Translations under genes and position numbers: made by a program
Notes under the pieces: model-generated
Told to the model about the DNA's origin: nothing
Databases searched by the model: none
What the model saw: only the letters and a program-made list of their open reading frames with translations
Part shown: positions 31,311 through 41,218 of the stretch, in pieces
Layout of the letters: each line of letters starts with the position of its first letter
Numbering within the stretch: position 1 is the first letter of the stretch
Assembly: GCA_002786025.1 (NCBI GenBank)
Contig: NHNW01000027.1
Location: forward strand, 372,001 to 436,000
Direction: 5' to 3'
DNA from: Zasmidium citrigriseum
Lineage: Eukaryota; Ascomycota; Dothideomycetes; Mycosphaerellales; Mycosphaerellaceae
Length of the DNA: 64,000 nucleotides

Positions 31311-31493
31311 ATGACGAACCCACGATGCTCCATCTGCATGTCCCCGGCCCGAAAGCCACTCATCACACCATGCCGACACATCTTCTGCGCCAGCTGCATC
31401 ATCGAATACCTTCGACGGCCTTGGACGACCGGATGTCCTGACTGTCGCCGACACTTCCACGAGTGGGAGCTGGCTTCTTACATGAACCACTGA
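31311..31493 (+). CDS. Mini RING-finger protein
   Basis: A 60-residue frame that is almost nothing but a RING domain: Cys6-x2-Cys9-x11-Cys21-x-His23-x2-Cys26-x2-Cys29-x12-Cys42-x2-Cys45, a perfect C3HC4 pattern. RING domains bind two zinc ions and recruit E2 ubiquitin-conjugating enzymes. The frame is open upstream to 31044 without a clear start there, so a longer product, or a first exon reached by splicing, is possible. It lies 273 bp downstream of the DUF6594 gene on the same strand and 18 bp from the convergent Zn2Cys6 gene stop. Confidence 0.65.
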   Translation: MTNPRCSICMSPARKPLITPCRHIFCASCIIEYLRRPWTTGCPDCRRHFHEWELASYMNH

Positions 31494-31510
31494 TCCTTCA
31501 TCATCCTTCT

Positions 31511-32909
31511 TCAAGTCACATTCGGTGCCCCGTTGTTTTCTCTTATCACTTGCAGCGGCCACTGCACCATCTCTCCCCAGCTTGGCGGCAGTGACATGCA
31601 CACGATTGGGAGCTGTCTTTGAGCGATGCCTTTGAACCATGGAAACCTATCTTCGGCCAGCTTGATGGAGGCAAAGACATGCGCGATGATGGCGATTGCT
31701 CTGGGTTGGTTGGCTTCGACGAGCTGTCCAAAGCGGTCGGGCACGCGGGCAGGGAAGGCGATTACACGGCGATTTGTCGCGAGAGGTGATTCTGACTGCG
31801 CGACGATTCCTTTGTACAGCAGACCGACATAGCTGAGGGTATGCTCGTAGGCCTCTCGGTCCTCTTCGGCAATCACATCGCCGTTGACTGGCTCCAGGAG
31901 GTACTTGAAAGGCTCGAAGTGTATGGGTCGGAACAGCTCTTCGCCGTCGGAGAGATCGGGCTCGCCATAGGTACCACCAGCTAGAAATCAATTAGTCCAT
32001 ATCGAGAAAGTACTTTCAGGGTCAACCCACCTTCCAAGAACCAGCGTTCTCCCACCATCTCTCTCCACTTCTCAATGATGAAAACGGTGCCTTTTGATAG
32101 TCGAAACCACTTCATTGGGTCCAGCATGAGCGACTCGCCGCTCTCAGGGTCCTCACTCAAAGTAAACAATGAGTAGTAGGTGACCAAGACAGAAGATATG
32201 TAGGTCGCTCGCATGATCTTAGGGTGGAGGTTGTTCAGGGCCTTTTGGTGGCCTTCGAGGGCTAGGGAAAAGTAGCGTCGAGAGATGTCTAGCATATCGC
32301 CATTGGGATCGGGCGGCCGAATGATGGCGGAGTCAGTGCCAGGATTCTCAATGATGTCTCGACGCGCTCGACTCATCTGTTTCCAGCCACTGTTGACAAG
32401 CGAATCAGGCATTGGAGTCGAAGAAGTACTTTCACCCTCGGCCAGAGCAACCATTCTGCCTTCCAGTGTGGACCAGTAGCGAGGTGTCTGACGGGAAGCA
32501 TGTAATGCGGCCAGGGCCAGAATGGCATCGAGGACGTGGCGATAATCCAAGGCAACCATGGGAACTTCGTACTTCCAGAACTCCCAGGTTGTGCTGATGC
32601 TGTGGCAGACATATGCGACCCACTCGTGCATCAATCGCAGCTCGAGTTGGTGATCGGCAGCATGGTGGTGATTGTTGGCGCCATTCTGTGCAGGACTCCG
32701 ATGCTCGGCGTAGGGAGATGGTGGATACTCGCATTGCACTCCATGTCTTGTACAGGCGCTACATGCAGGTTTCTCTTCGCCGCACTTTACCTTGCGGGCC
32801 TTGCAACGGATGCATCCCTATTTGTGGGTCAGCATGAAGGTCTTGAGTGGGCCGGCATAGGTTCTAGTCTTACCGTCCTGGTTTTCTTGTGGCTCAGTCG
32901 AGGCGGCAT
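31511..32909 (-). CDS. Zn2Cys6 (Gal4-type) transcription factor
   Basis: Exons 32909-32874 (only 36 bp), 32817-32031 and 31980-31511 give 430 residues. The first intron splits the DNA-binding domain just before its first cysteine: MPPRLSHKKTRT is joined to GCIRCKARKVKC. The binuclear cluster is Cys14-x2-Cys17-x6-Cys24-x6-Cys31-x2-Cys34-x6-Cys41, exact for the family. A second part with ELRLMHEWVAYVCHSIS is typical of the Upc2/sterol-uptake-control-like group (fungal transcription factor domain). Such proteins bind CGG-containing sites as dimers. Targets are unknown. It is divergent from the choline/ethanolamine phosphotransferase gene, with a pair of inverted repeats in its own upstream region. 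Confidence 0.9.
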
Positions 32910-33532
32910 GATAGCCGCGAGCTGGTTTTACAGTGGGTGTTAGCGGTGGAGGTGTTGCATGCTGCTGCTCGGAATCGCTTTGGATGCGAGAGATGCGAGC
33001 TGGGCAGATGGAGGAGCCTGGAGGTGTTGTGATGACGGAAGGTGCGGCCTGCGGAAACAAGCTTCTCTTTTAGGCTCACAAATAAAGTTTACAGGGATCG
33101 GAGTGACTGCCGCCTGTTAAACACCTCTACTTGAGATCTCTCGCGAGATCTCAACCATCAGACTGTCTCTCAGTCTGCAAAAAATCATTGCGATCGTTTG
33201 CTCGTGGGAGAAGATAGCAACTTTTAAGCTATAGACAAGCGACCTCTCGTCTCAGCCAATCACATGCCACGTGGAGGACAGGGGTTTCCTCGGCTCGCCC
33301 ATCACGCGTAAAACACCCGACCCGACCCTGTTTTCATCTGCAAATACCGACATCTGGCAGCTTCTCTTTCCAAACGCTTCTATCATCTTGTATGACCTCG
33401 ATCTCGCGTTTGTGACAAAGAACAAGCCATCAGCTCCTTCTTTGACCTCTTCCGGATTGGGCTTCTGAGGAAAGCACAACTCGCGCACCACCGCGAAACT
33501 TTTCTTCACGCGTCAAACATACACACATCACG
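32910..33532. promoter_or_regulatory. Divergent promoter, Zn2Cys6 factor / CPT1-EPT1
   Basis: About 620 bp. It contains two adjacent inverted repeats (33131-33154 and 33159-33177). A CCAAT box at 33256-33260 is followed at once by CACATG (33261-33266) and CACGTG (33268-33273). CAYRTG is the core of the yeast inositol/choline response element bound by Ino2-Ino4. Whether that regulator works here is inference. Confidence 0.55.
33131..33177. repeat. Two adjacent perfect inverted repeats
   Basis: First, a 10-bp arm TTGAGATCTC at 33131-33140 and its exact complement at 33145-33154 with a 4-base spacer. Second, a 7-bp arm CAGACTG at 33159-33165 and its complement at 33171-33177 with a 5-base spacer. 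They lie about 220 bp upstream of the Zn2Cys6 start. Confidence 0.9.
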
Positions 33533-34887
33533 ATGGGGTACATACGGCAGGAACAGCTCCCGAAGCTGAAAGAGTACAAGTACTCAGGTACGAATCTCGA
33601 CGCGATGATCACGACTGTTAGATAACATGATTCCAGGCGTCGACAGAAGCCTTGTATCAAGATACATCCTCAAACCCTACTGGTGGAGCCAAGTCATCGA
33701 ACTCTTCCCACTCTCCATGGCCCCCAACGCAATAACCCTCTCCGGCTTCGCCTTCGTCATCATCAACGTCCTCACCATGCTCTACTACACGCCCAACCTG
33801 GACCAAGACTGCCCTTCCTGGGTCTACGCCAGCTGGGCAATCGGACTCTTCTTGTATCAGACATTCGACAGTATTGACGGCTCACAGGCCAGACGAACCA
33901 GACAGAGTGGACCGCTGGGAGAACTTTTCGATCACGGCGTTGATGCGCTGAACACCTCGCTAGAAGTTTTGCTGTTTTCGGCGGCAATGAATTTTGGGCA
34001 GGGGTGGAAGACTGTCTTGGTGCTTTTTGCTTGTCTTTTGACGTTTTACGTGCAGACTTGGGATGAGTATCATACCAAGACGCTCACGCTTGGCTTGGTT
34101 TCTGGACCCGTGGAGGGGATCTTGACGCTTTGCATTGTCTATGGGATCACGGCGTACGTTGGTGGAGGCAGCTTCTGGCAGCAGCCTATGCTTGCTGTGT
34201 TCAACTTTCCCCATTACGACTGGCTGCCTGAGTATGTCTACCAGATGGACTTTGGCGACTTTTACATGGTCTATGGAGGACTCATGCTTGTGTTCAACCT
34301 CGTGGACAGGTGAGCCCCATCGAAGCCCTCCTACATAAGCCATCACTGACATTCCATCCAGCTCCCGCAACGTCATGGCCGCCCGTCGCTCCCGTGGTGA
34401 ACCAGCCCGTCACGCCCTTCTCGGCCTTGTCCCCTTCTTCGCCTCTTGGGCCCTCATCGCCGCCTACCTGGCCCTCCAACCCAACATCCTCAGAAACCAC
34501 CTCGTCCCCTTCGTCCTCTACGTCGGTCTCATCAACGCCTACAGCGTCGGCCAAATGATCACCGCCCACCTCACCAAGTCGCCCTTCCCTTACCAAAACG
34601 TCCTGGCTCTGCCACTGATCTACGGCGTCCTGGACTCTGCTGGTCCTCATCTCCAAGAAACCTTCGGATTCGGCTGGCCAAGCGCTCTCGGCGATGGCGT
34701 GTATCAGGTCGCCTTCATGTTCACCTGTCTCGGCTTCGCTTTTGGAGTGTACGGCTCTTTCGTCCTCGACGTCATTGTCACGATCTGCGATTATCTGGAC
34801 ATTTGGTGTCTGCGCATCAAGCACCCTTACACTGCTGAGACGGAGACGAGCGCGACCAAGACGATTAATGAGAAAAAGGCGGCATGA
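33533..34887 (+). CDS. Choline/ethanolamine phosphotransferase (Kennedy pathway)
   Basis: Exons 33533-33587, 33637-34309 and 34362-34887 give 417 residues, usual for the family. The enzyme transfers phosphocholine or phosphoethanolamine from its CDP form to diacylglycerol, in the ER or Golgi membrane. Seen: the CDP-alcohol phosphotransferase signature DG-x2-AR-x8-G-x3-D-x3-D, with Asp99, Arg104, Gly113, Asp117 and Asp121, and about eight to ten hydrophobic helices through the rest. The N-terminal YKYSGVDRSL is typical of Cpt1/Ept1. Choline versus ethanolamine preference cannot be told. Both introns (49 and 52 bp) keep the frame. Confidence 0.93.
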
Positions 34888-36190
34888 AGTGGTGGTTTTG
34901 GTGTTTGATGGATGAGGCAAGTGGTCGTGTGAGCACTTGGCACTCAGTCTACTGCATGCGGTAGTTCAATCCTGGCCCTGGATCCACTTTGCCCGCTTCG
35001 GTCAGCGTGCATGCATGGCATGCCGGTCATTCCTCCGCCGCGGCGGGTTTGGGGGAGATGGATTGCTATTAAAATGGCAGTCGCGTTTCGTCAGAGTCGC
35101 GACTTCCCGCTCTCTTAGATTCCTTCTTCCTCCCTCTTCTTGAGGAGTCCGGGAACAACGAGGTTTCTTTCGTGGAACTTTGAGAATTGGAACGACGGAC
35201 CAACAGCTTTGCCAAGACCTCGATCAACGATCATCACGACGAACAACACGACCCAGATCAGAAGGAAATTGAATGAGGCAAGGAAAGATTGGACGAATGG
35301 AATGAGGAGTCAATAGAATCATCACAGAAAAGAGAAAAGACACGAACGAAGAAATGCACAACCCCGATCAAAGAATCGAGCCAGACACCATCATGGTCAG
35401 TTACCTGCCTTCTCCAAACCTCACGTGCCTACTTCGACATAACCCATACTCTTCGAAATGCTCATAGACGTTGCTGGGTCTCGAGAATGATTCCTTCGTT
35501 GATCGCTCAGATATACTCTCTTCGACGGTCAATGCACGTAACTGACAAGTCTGAAATGCAGTGGGACACCCTCACCCTCCTCATCCAATCCATCCGCGAC
35601 GTCCTCTTCTCCCTCAAACCCGGTCCAAGCGAGACGGGACTCAAAGTACGACCTGGTGTGCCTAAGGAATTCGATTCAAGGAAGATGAGTGGACAGGAGA
35701 GGAGGGAAGTGAGTGTTGGTGGTGATGGGGAGAGGGGGCGGACAGCTTGACCCTGGTATCATCTGGGATCGCAGGGGATTTTCAGTGTGTGCAGGGAGTT
35801 GCATTTGGTCGGTTTCTGGGCCGGCATGAGGGAGTTCGGAAACGGGCAATGGAGTTCGGCATGGCATGAGGACTGCGAGAGGGCGACTCAACGTAGATCA
35901 GCAGCACGATGGAATGATCGCGAAGGACTGGAAAAGCAGGGCGCGAAGGCGACACTCAACCACAATGAGAAAGGAAAATAACTCAAACGAGAAAACGAAA
36001 ATACTCAATACAATATATCCCTACCTATCCCATCCCCTTCCTTCCTGGTCATATCACTCCCATTCCCCTATTCGCCCAACTCGCCACCCATGCACCAGAG
36101 CCTGTTTTCTTCAACAGTTGCTTTTCGTTTGGAATCTGTTATCATACAACAGCTGCCCATGGAATCCTAGAAAACTTTGTTTGCGTGTGT
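34888..36190. other. Intergenic stretch of about 1.3 kb
   Basis: No gene is supported. An open frame at 35289-35750 has a somewhat coding-like last 65 codons (35556-35750), but no domain and no clear start. It could be a small unrecognised gene or chance. The 36.0 kb part is a low-complexity C/T-rich stretch near the PMT1 3' end. Confidence 0.4.
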
Positions 36191-39172
36191 TCAAAGCTCG
36201 TCCTTCGCCGTCTTCTTCTCCGCCTCACTCCCTGGCTCTGGCGTCGCCTTGATATCCTGCACGCTCTTCTCCTTGGCCACATCATCCTTGACCGGAGCCT
36301 TCTTGGGTTCCCGCTCAGTGTTGGGCTCACCCTCGTACGCATCGCCGCCCTTGACGGTCTGTGGGTCGACGCCCTCGGGCTTGGGTGGTGCAGGGAGTTC
36401 GCCGTCCTGCACGTCACCTACGGCGCCATCTTGGATAACGTTGCCGACTTCGTCGACGAGGCGTGTTCGTGTCTCGTAGCGGGTGGAGAAGGAGACTTTG
36501 CCTTGGAGAGCGGCGACTTGCTCGTCATTGAGCAGGTTGCCTTCTTCGTCGCGGTACTCTATCTTCTCCTCTGTCACACCCTCGCCGAGAGGGATTTGAT
36601 TTTGGGGAGTAACGTGGACGTCCTTTTGCGGATCCTCTGCGACGGGCGGTGCTGGGCCGTGAGCTGCTTGACCAGTTGCTTGGGCACCGCCAGCGCCACT
36701 TGGGACAGCGAGGGAGTAGTCGGCATACTATTGTTTGTCCTTGATGTCAGCGAGGGCTTCTTCGACCCAAGCGGGGCGGTTCGGTTTGGGGGTGGGGGAG
36801 GACGAGGTTTCGGCGAGACTTACGTTATCGTAGAAGGTGTTGCAGTCCCAGTCCCAAGTATTGAAGAGCTTGACGCGGTTGCACTCGGCCTTGGTCCATT
36901 GATTCCCGTAAGCAAGTGGTGCGTAAAGAGCAAAGACGGCGACAGAAAGCGCGAGGAATACTGTAGCGGCGCTCATGCCAACGTATGGCTTGTCTCGAAG
37001 TGTGAAACCACCAACGCTGACGCGGTTAAAGGTGAAGTCGAAAATCTGGCAAAGTGCGATGATGGCAAAGTAGAGCGCTGGGAAGTAGTGGTGCAAGAAG
37101 AGCTGGCGCTGCATCAGGTAGAAGGGGAAGTAGTGGAAGGCCCAACCAAGGACAGCGGTGCCAATCTCGTAGTCGAAGCGGCGGACGACAGTGTGCTTGT
37201 AGTCGCCACAGCTACGTTGCCATCGGAGGACAGCAAGGCCCTTGAAGAGGACGTAGACAGCGATGGCGGCAGTGCTGGCCCACCAAATGAGTGGGTTGCC
37301 AGTGAGGTAAATCTGGCGGTGGTCTTTGCCCCAGAAGTTGATGCCACGCTTCAAAATTGGCCATGATGGAGGACGTGAGTCCCAAGCGTGAGATTCGACG
37401 AGACCGGCGTTGGTAGTCCACATGACTTGCTGCAGCTCCCAGAACTTGCCAAAGAAGCCAGGGTTGCGGTAGTTGACCTTTTCGGCGTCCTCCTTGAGCT
37501 GTGGGTGGGCGTTGCTTTCGACATACCAGATGCTGTTCGGCAAGGTACCACCGCGTGCGCAAGTGACTTCCTGCTGCTCGAAACCCCAGTCTGGAAGCTT
37601 GACCTTGTGGGAGAAGAGGACACAGCCAGTCATAATGTGAACAAGCTTGAACTTGGTTTGGATCGTTCGAAGTCGTTCTTTGGCGGCCTTGCCGTCTGAC
37701 ATCGACTTGACGATCTCGACTCGGAACAGGTCGTTGGCGTCACCCTCGAATCCCTCATATCCATAGGCGGAGACCTCGTTCTGCCAGTCGGCTTCGGTGA
37801 CAGGTGGGCGGACATCGTGAGAGTGGACGCGTCGATCGGTAGTGACATGGTACAGACGGATGAGATCACCATCCTTGACGAAGGTTGCTGGCTCGTTGTC
37901 CCAGGCAAGGGGTCCAGGGATGCTGGTGTTACCAGTTGGATCGACCGCCCAGTTGATTGGTTGGGTCTGGTTCTCGACAATGAAGATGTTGTTCTCATCC
38001 TTGTGAGGGTAGAGGGTAATCTGCTGCTGCTTGCTGCCACCTGGGTACATGTGCGAGTGGGAGTGAAGGTATCCACCCTGGGTGTTGTGATGGCGGAGAC
38101 TGATGCGAGAGCCAATACTGACGTCTGCAGGAACATCTGCCATGCCCTTGGAATTGAGAGTCGACTGGAACTCGCTGCTCATGAATCCATCGCCGTCACC
38201 TGGGTTGACGAGACAGACGAAATGGATGGCGAACATGGCCATGTAGAAGGCAATCGGGATGATGATCAAGCAGAAGATGCGAGCGAACAGATGCTTGAAC
38301 CAAACGCGCATCGTCACAGTCTTGTTGTCGCCCAGGAGAACCCAGAGTTGCAGCGCCGTGAGAGATCCAACCCAGGCAATGGTAAAGAGACCGACCCACT
38401 TCACACTGACCGTTGCGCCAAGGCATACACCGGTCGAAGCCAGCCAGAACCACCAGCTGGCAGTGAACGCCTTCTTGGGGCCGAGCTCGTGCTGGTTGGT
38501 AAAGGAAAACCACGAGAGTGCGGTCAAGGCAGTGAAGATGACCAAGGGCGAGTCCAGTAGGATCAGTCGTGACTGAGTAACGAAGCCGTTCTCAAAGGTA
38601 AGAAGCCCGGCACCCAAGGCAGCTGTCATGGTTCTGCATCCTGCGGCCTTGAGGGTCAAGAACATGACCGGCACGGACAAGACACCCATCAGGGCGGGAA
38701 GCAGTCTCATGGCAACGTATGGCACGCCTGGCTCGAGGTAGTCCTTGCCGATATCTTTGAAATCGAAGTTCCCATCGAAGCCCGCCAGCCAGCCGGCCAA
38801 GGTGATCAACAGCTTGGCGAGTGGAGGGTGGACGTCCATGAAGAACTTGCCCTTGATGTATTTTGTTGCGAATCCACCAAAATGTACCTCGTCGAACACG
38901 ACGCTGCTGGGCTGGTAGATGCGGAACAGGCGCACGAACAGCGCAATGACTGTCACACCGGCCATCCATTCCCAATCATGCGATTTGAGGGTTGTGATAT
39001 TGTTGTCGGAGACACCAGGCGAGGTGTAGTCGTAGGAGGGGTGCGGCGGCTTGTCGGGGCTGGACTGGACCATTTCGCGGGCGGTGATGGTGCCATTGGC
39101 GTACGCGGTGCTGTCGGTCTTTGCTGTCTTGGTGCTCGAGCTGGAGCGCTGCTGGGCGGGTTTGGCCGCCAT
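36191..39172 (-). CDS. PMT1: Protein O-mannosyltransferase, Pmt1 subfamily
   Basis: Exons 39172-36824 and 36727-36191 (96-bp intron) give 961 residues. The enzyme transfers mannose from dolichyl-phosphate mannose to Ser/Thr of secretory proteins in the ER. Seen: the N-terminal VVFDEVHFGGFATKYI with the catalytic Asp-Glu, HPPLAKLL, many membrane helices, MIR motifs in the large luminal loop (RISLRHHNTQGGYLHSH; LYPHKDENN), the PMT C-terminal helices, and a luminal tail with EYRDEEGNLL and RYETRTRLVD as in fungal Pmt1. The protein ends in KDEL. The intron is open and in frame except for its last codon, TAG, which is also the acceptor: retention would end the protein without the tail. The ATG at 39172 is preferred; the frame stays open to 39466. 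Confidence 0.93.
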
Positions 39173-39649
39173 ACTGGCGACGCGGATATCGAAGGTTCTC
39201 AGAGTCTGGGATATCGGTGTCCCATGCGCGGATCCAGCCTGTCTCTGAAACGGGGGTCGCAGCTGGGTGAGATTAGTATAGGTGGAGGTCTTTTCGCGCG
39301 GACTGCGCAAGATTATGGAAAAGAACGACGAGAAAAGGGCGGGAACAAGCACAAGAAGGGTTGGAAGAGAAAAGGTCGTCGTCGGTGGCAGCTGAAGGAG
39401 AATACGTGGACTATTTTGAGGAGCAAGGGGTCCATCACGAGAAGCTGCTGCTGGCTGCGGGTACATCCGTCGCTAATGCAGCCCGCATGTGCTCGATTCC
39501 GCGGCGGCAGAAGCTTCGACCTCGACTTCGACTTCTTCACAAGCACCAAATCACAACACCATCCACCAACATCCACGACCAATAATCACCACGAAAACAA
39601 GCCTTTTGGATAACAAGGAATATCGTGACAGCGAGGTAGGCGACTCACC
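39173..39649. promoter_or_regulatory. Divergent promoter between PMT1 and SF3A1
   Basis: About 480 bp between two start codons. The minus-strand frame upstream of PMT1 stays open for 98 codons but looks like leader sequence. Confidence 0.6.
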
Positions 39650-41218
39650 ATGGCCGCCTCCAACGGCGACGCGGCCGCCGCCAACAACGCCGCAGCAAAC
39701 ACCCAAGACGACATCGTCAAGAATTGCCCGCCCGACACCGTCCTGCCCCCGCGCAGCGTGCGCGATCTCATCGAGAAAGTCGCTGCCTTCGTCGCCCGCA
39801 GAGGCCAGCAATTCGAAGAGAGGGTGCGCGAGGGCAACTCCAGCGCCAACACTGCCTATCTCGACCCCGCCGACGAATACCACCCCTACTACCAATGGCG
39901 TGTCGCAGAGAACAAGGCCGGCCGTGGTGCAGACCCGCAGGCTGCCCAGAAGACCGAAGTCACCTTCAAGGGCAAGGAGGTCTACGTTCCACCAACTCCG
40001 CCCGCCTTCAAGTTCAGCGCTCGCATGCCCACCATCAGTGCTCAGGATCTTGAAATTGTCAAGTTGACCGCACTCTTCGGTGCCAAGAACGGCAAGAGCT
40101 GGATCACCGGTCTCAGTCAGAAGGAGGCCGGCAACTTCCAGTTTGACTTTCTCCGACCACAACATTCTCTCCACATGTTGTTTCAGTCCCTCACCGAGCA
40201 GTACCGAGCTTTACTCGAAGGCGAGACGGCCGACAATGGCAAGCCTCAGAAAGAGCGCATCGCGGAACTGGAGCAGAATATCAACAACCGCTTCCATGTT
40301 TTGGAGGGCGCCAAGAAGAGAGCCGAGTACACCAAGTACCAAGAGAAGCAGAAGGTGGACAAGGAGGAGAAGGCCGAGGCTGATCGCATCGCCTTTGCGC
40401 AGATCGACTGGCACGACTTCAGCGTGGCGGCTACCGTCATCTTCGACGAGAGCGACGAGACTGCAGAAATGGCAGCACCCAAGACCCTCAACGACATGAT
40501 GTCCATGAGTCTGGAGCAAAAGGCCAACATGACCATCGACCCCAGCAAGCGGTTGGAGGAGCAGATTCCCACCTTCGATGACTACGGCCAGTGGTACGGC
40601 CAGCAACCTCAATACCCCGCCGCCCAAGTCACCACCCCACAGCCTCCTGCTTCTGGCACGCCCACCCAAGCATCGCCATACCCACCACCCACTGAGACTC
40701 CAACTCTCCAGGAAGAGCGTGAACGTGCGCGTGCTATGGCCAAGCAGGTCAACCAGCAGGCGCGTGTCCGGACCGACTACGTTCCCCAAGCCCAGCGTCG
40801 CAACCAGCAGCAGAACACTTCTATCTGTCCCAACTGCAAGCAGCCTATCCTCAACAGCGAGATGGAGCAGCACTTGCGCATTGAGATGTTGTCTCCTGAG
40901 TGGAGAGAGCAGATGGCCAAGAACCAGCAACGCAGCGCAACCACCAACCTCTCCACCGCAGATGTCGCCAACAACCTCAAGCGACTGGCATCTCAGCGTG
41001 GCGATGTCTTCGATTCAGCAACTGGCAACTACATCACCGAAGAGGAGCAGGCCCGGCGGAAGCGAGCCGAGATGCAGGCGTATGATGGTGTCAGCCAGGT
41101 GCCAAACGCTGCTGCTCTTGGTGCCTTTGGCCAGCAGCCTGGTGTTCCATACCCACCCGGCACTGAGCGCAACGTGGAGGACCAGATTCGGTCCATTCAC
41201 GAGCGATACAAGAAGTGA
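39650..41218 (+). CDS. Splicing factor SF3A subunit 1 (Prp21 homologue)
   Basis: A single exon of 522 residues. SF3A1 is part of the U2 snRNP SF3a complex that binds the branch-site region. Seen: two SURP modules, the first around VRDLIEKVAAFVARRGQQFE with YHPYYQW, the second around DLEIVKLTALFGAKNG with FQFDFLRPQHSLHMLF; then a Glu/Lys-rich helix, the IDWHDFSVAATVIFDE segment and a Pro/Gln-rich linker; and a C-terminal CPNCKQPI/EMEQHLRIE motif followed by RSIHERYKK. The animal C-terminal ubiquitin-like domain is absent, as in other fungi. The start is the ATG just after the divergent promoter. Confidence 0.94.
   Translation: MAASNGDAAAANNAAANTQDDIVKNCPPDTVLPPRSVRDLIEKVAAFVARRGQQFEERVREGNSSANTAYLDPADEYHPYYQWRVAENKAGRGADPQAAQKTEVTFKGKEVYVPPTPPAFKFSARMPTISAQDLEIVKLTALFGAKNGKSWITGLSQKEAGNFQFDFLRPQHSLHMLFQSLTEQYRALLEGETADNGKPQKERIAELEQNINNRFHVLEGAKKRAEYTKYQEKQKVDKEEKAEADRIAFAQIDWHDFSVAATVIFDESDETAEMAAPKTLNDMMSMSLEQKANMTIDPSKRLEEQIPTFDDYGQWYGQQPQYPAAQVTTPQPPASGTPTQASPYPPPTETPTLQEERERARAMAKQVNQQARVRTDYVPQAQRRNQQQNTSICPNCKQPILNSEMEQHLRIEMLSPEWREQMAKNQQRSATTNLSTADVANNLKRLASQRGDVFDSATGNYITEEEQARRKRAEMQAYDGVSQVPNAAALGAFGQQPGVPYPPGTERNVEDQIRSIHERYKK

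Noticed and set aside
35289..35750. Plus-strand open frame of 153 codons
   Set aside because: Only the last part looks weakly coding; there is no domain, no good start, and the intron needed to tidy the 5' end would follow directly after an ATG. Noted as possible but not called.
36185..37366. Open frame of 393 codons on the plus strand opposite PMT1
   Set aside because: It is the antisense shadow of the PMT1 coding exons; no domain, and PMT1 on the minus strand is unmistakable.
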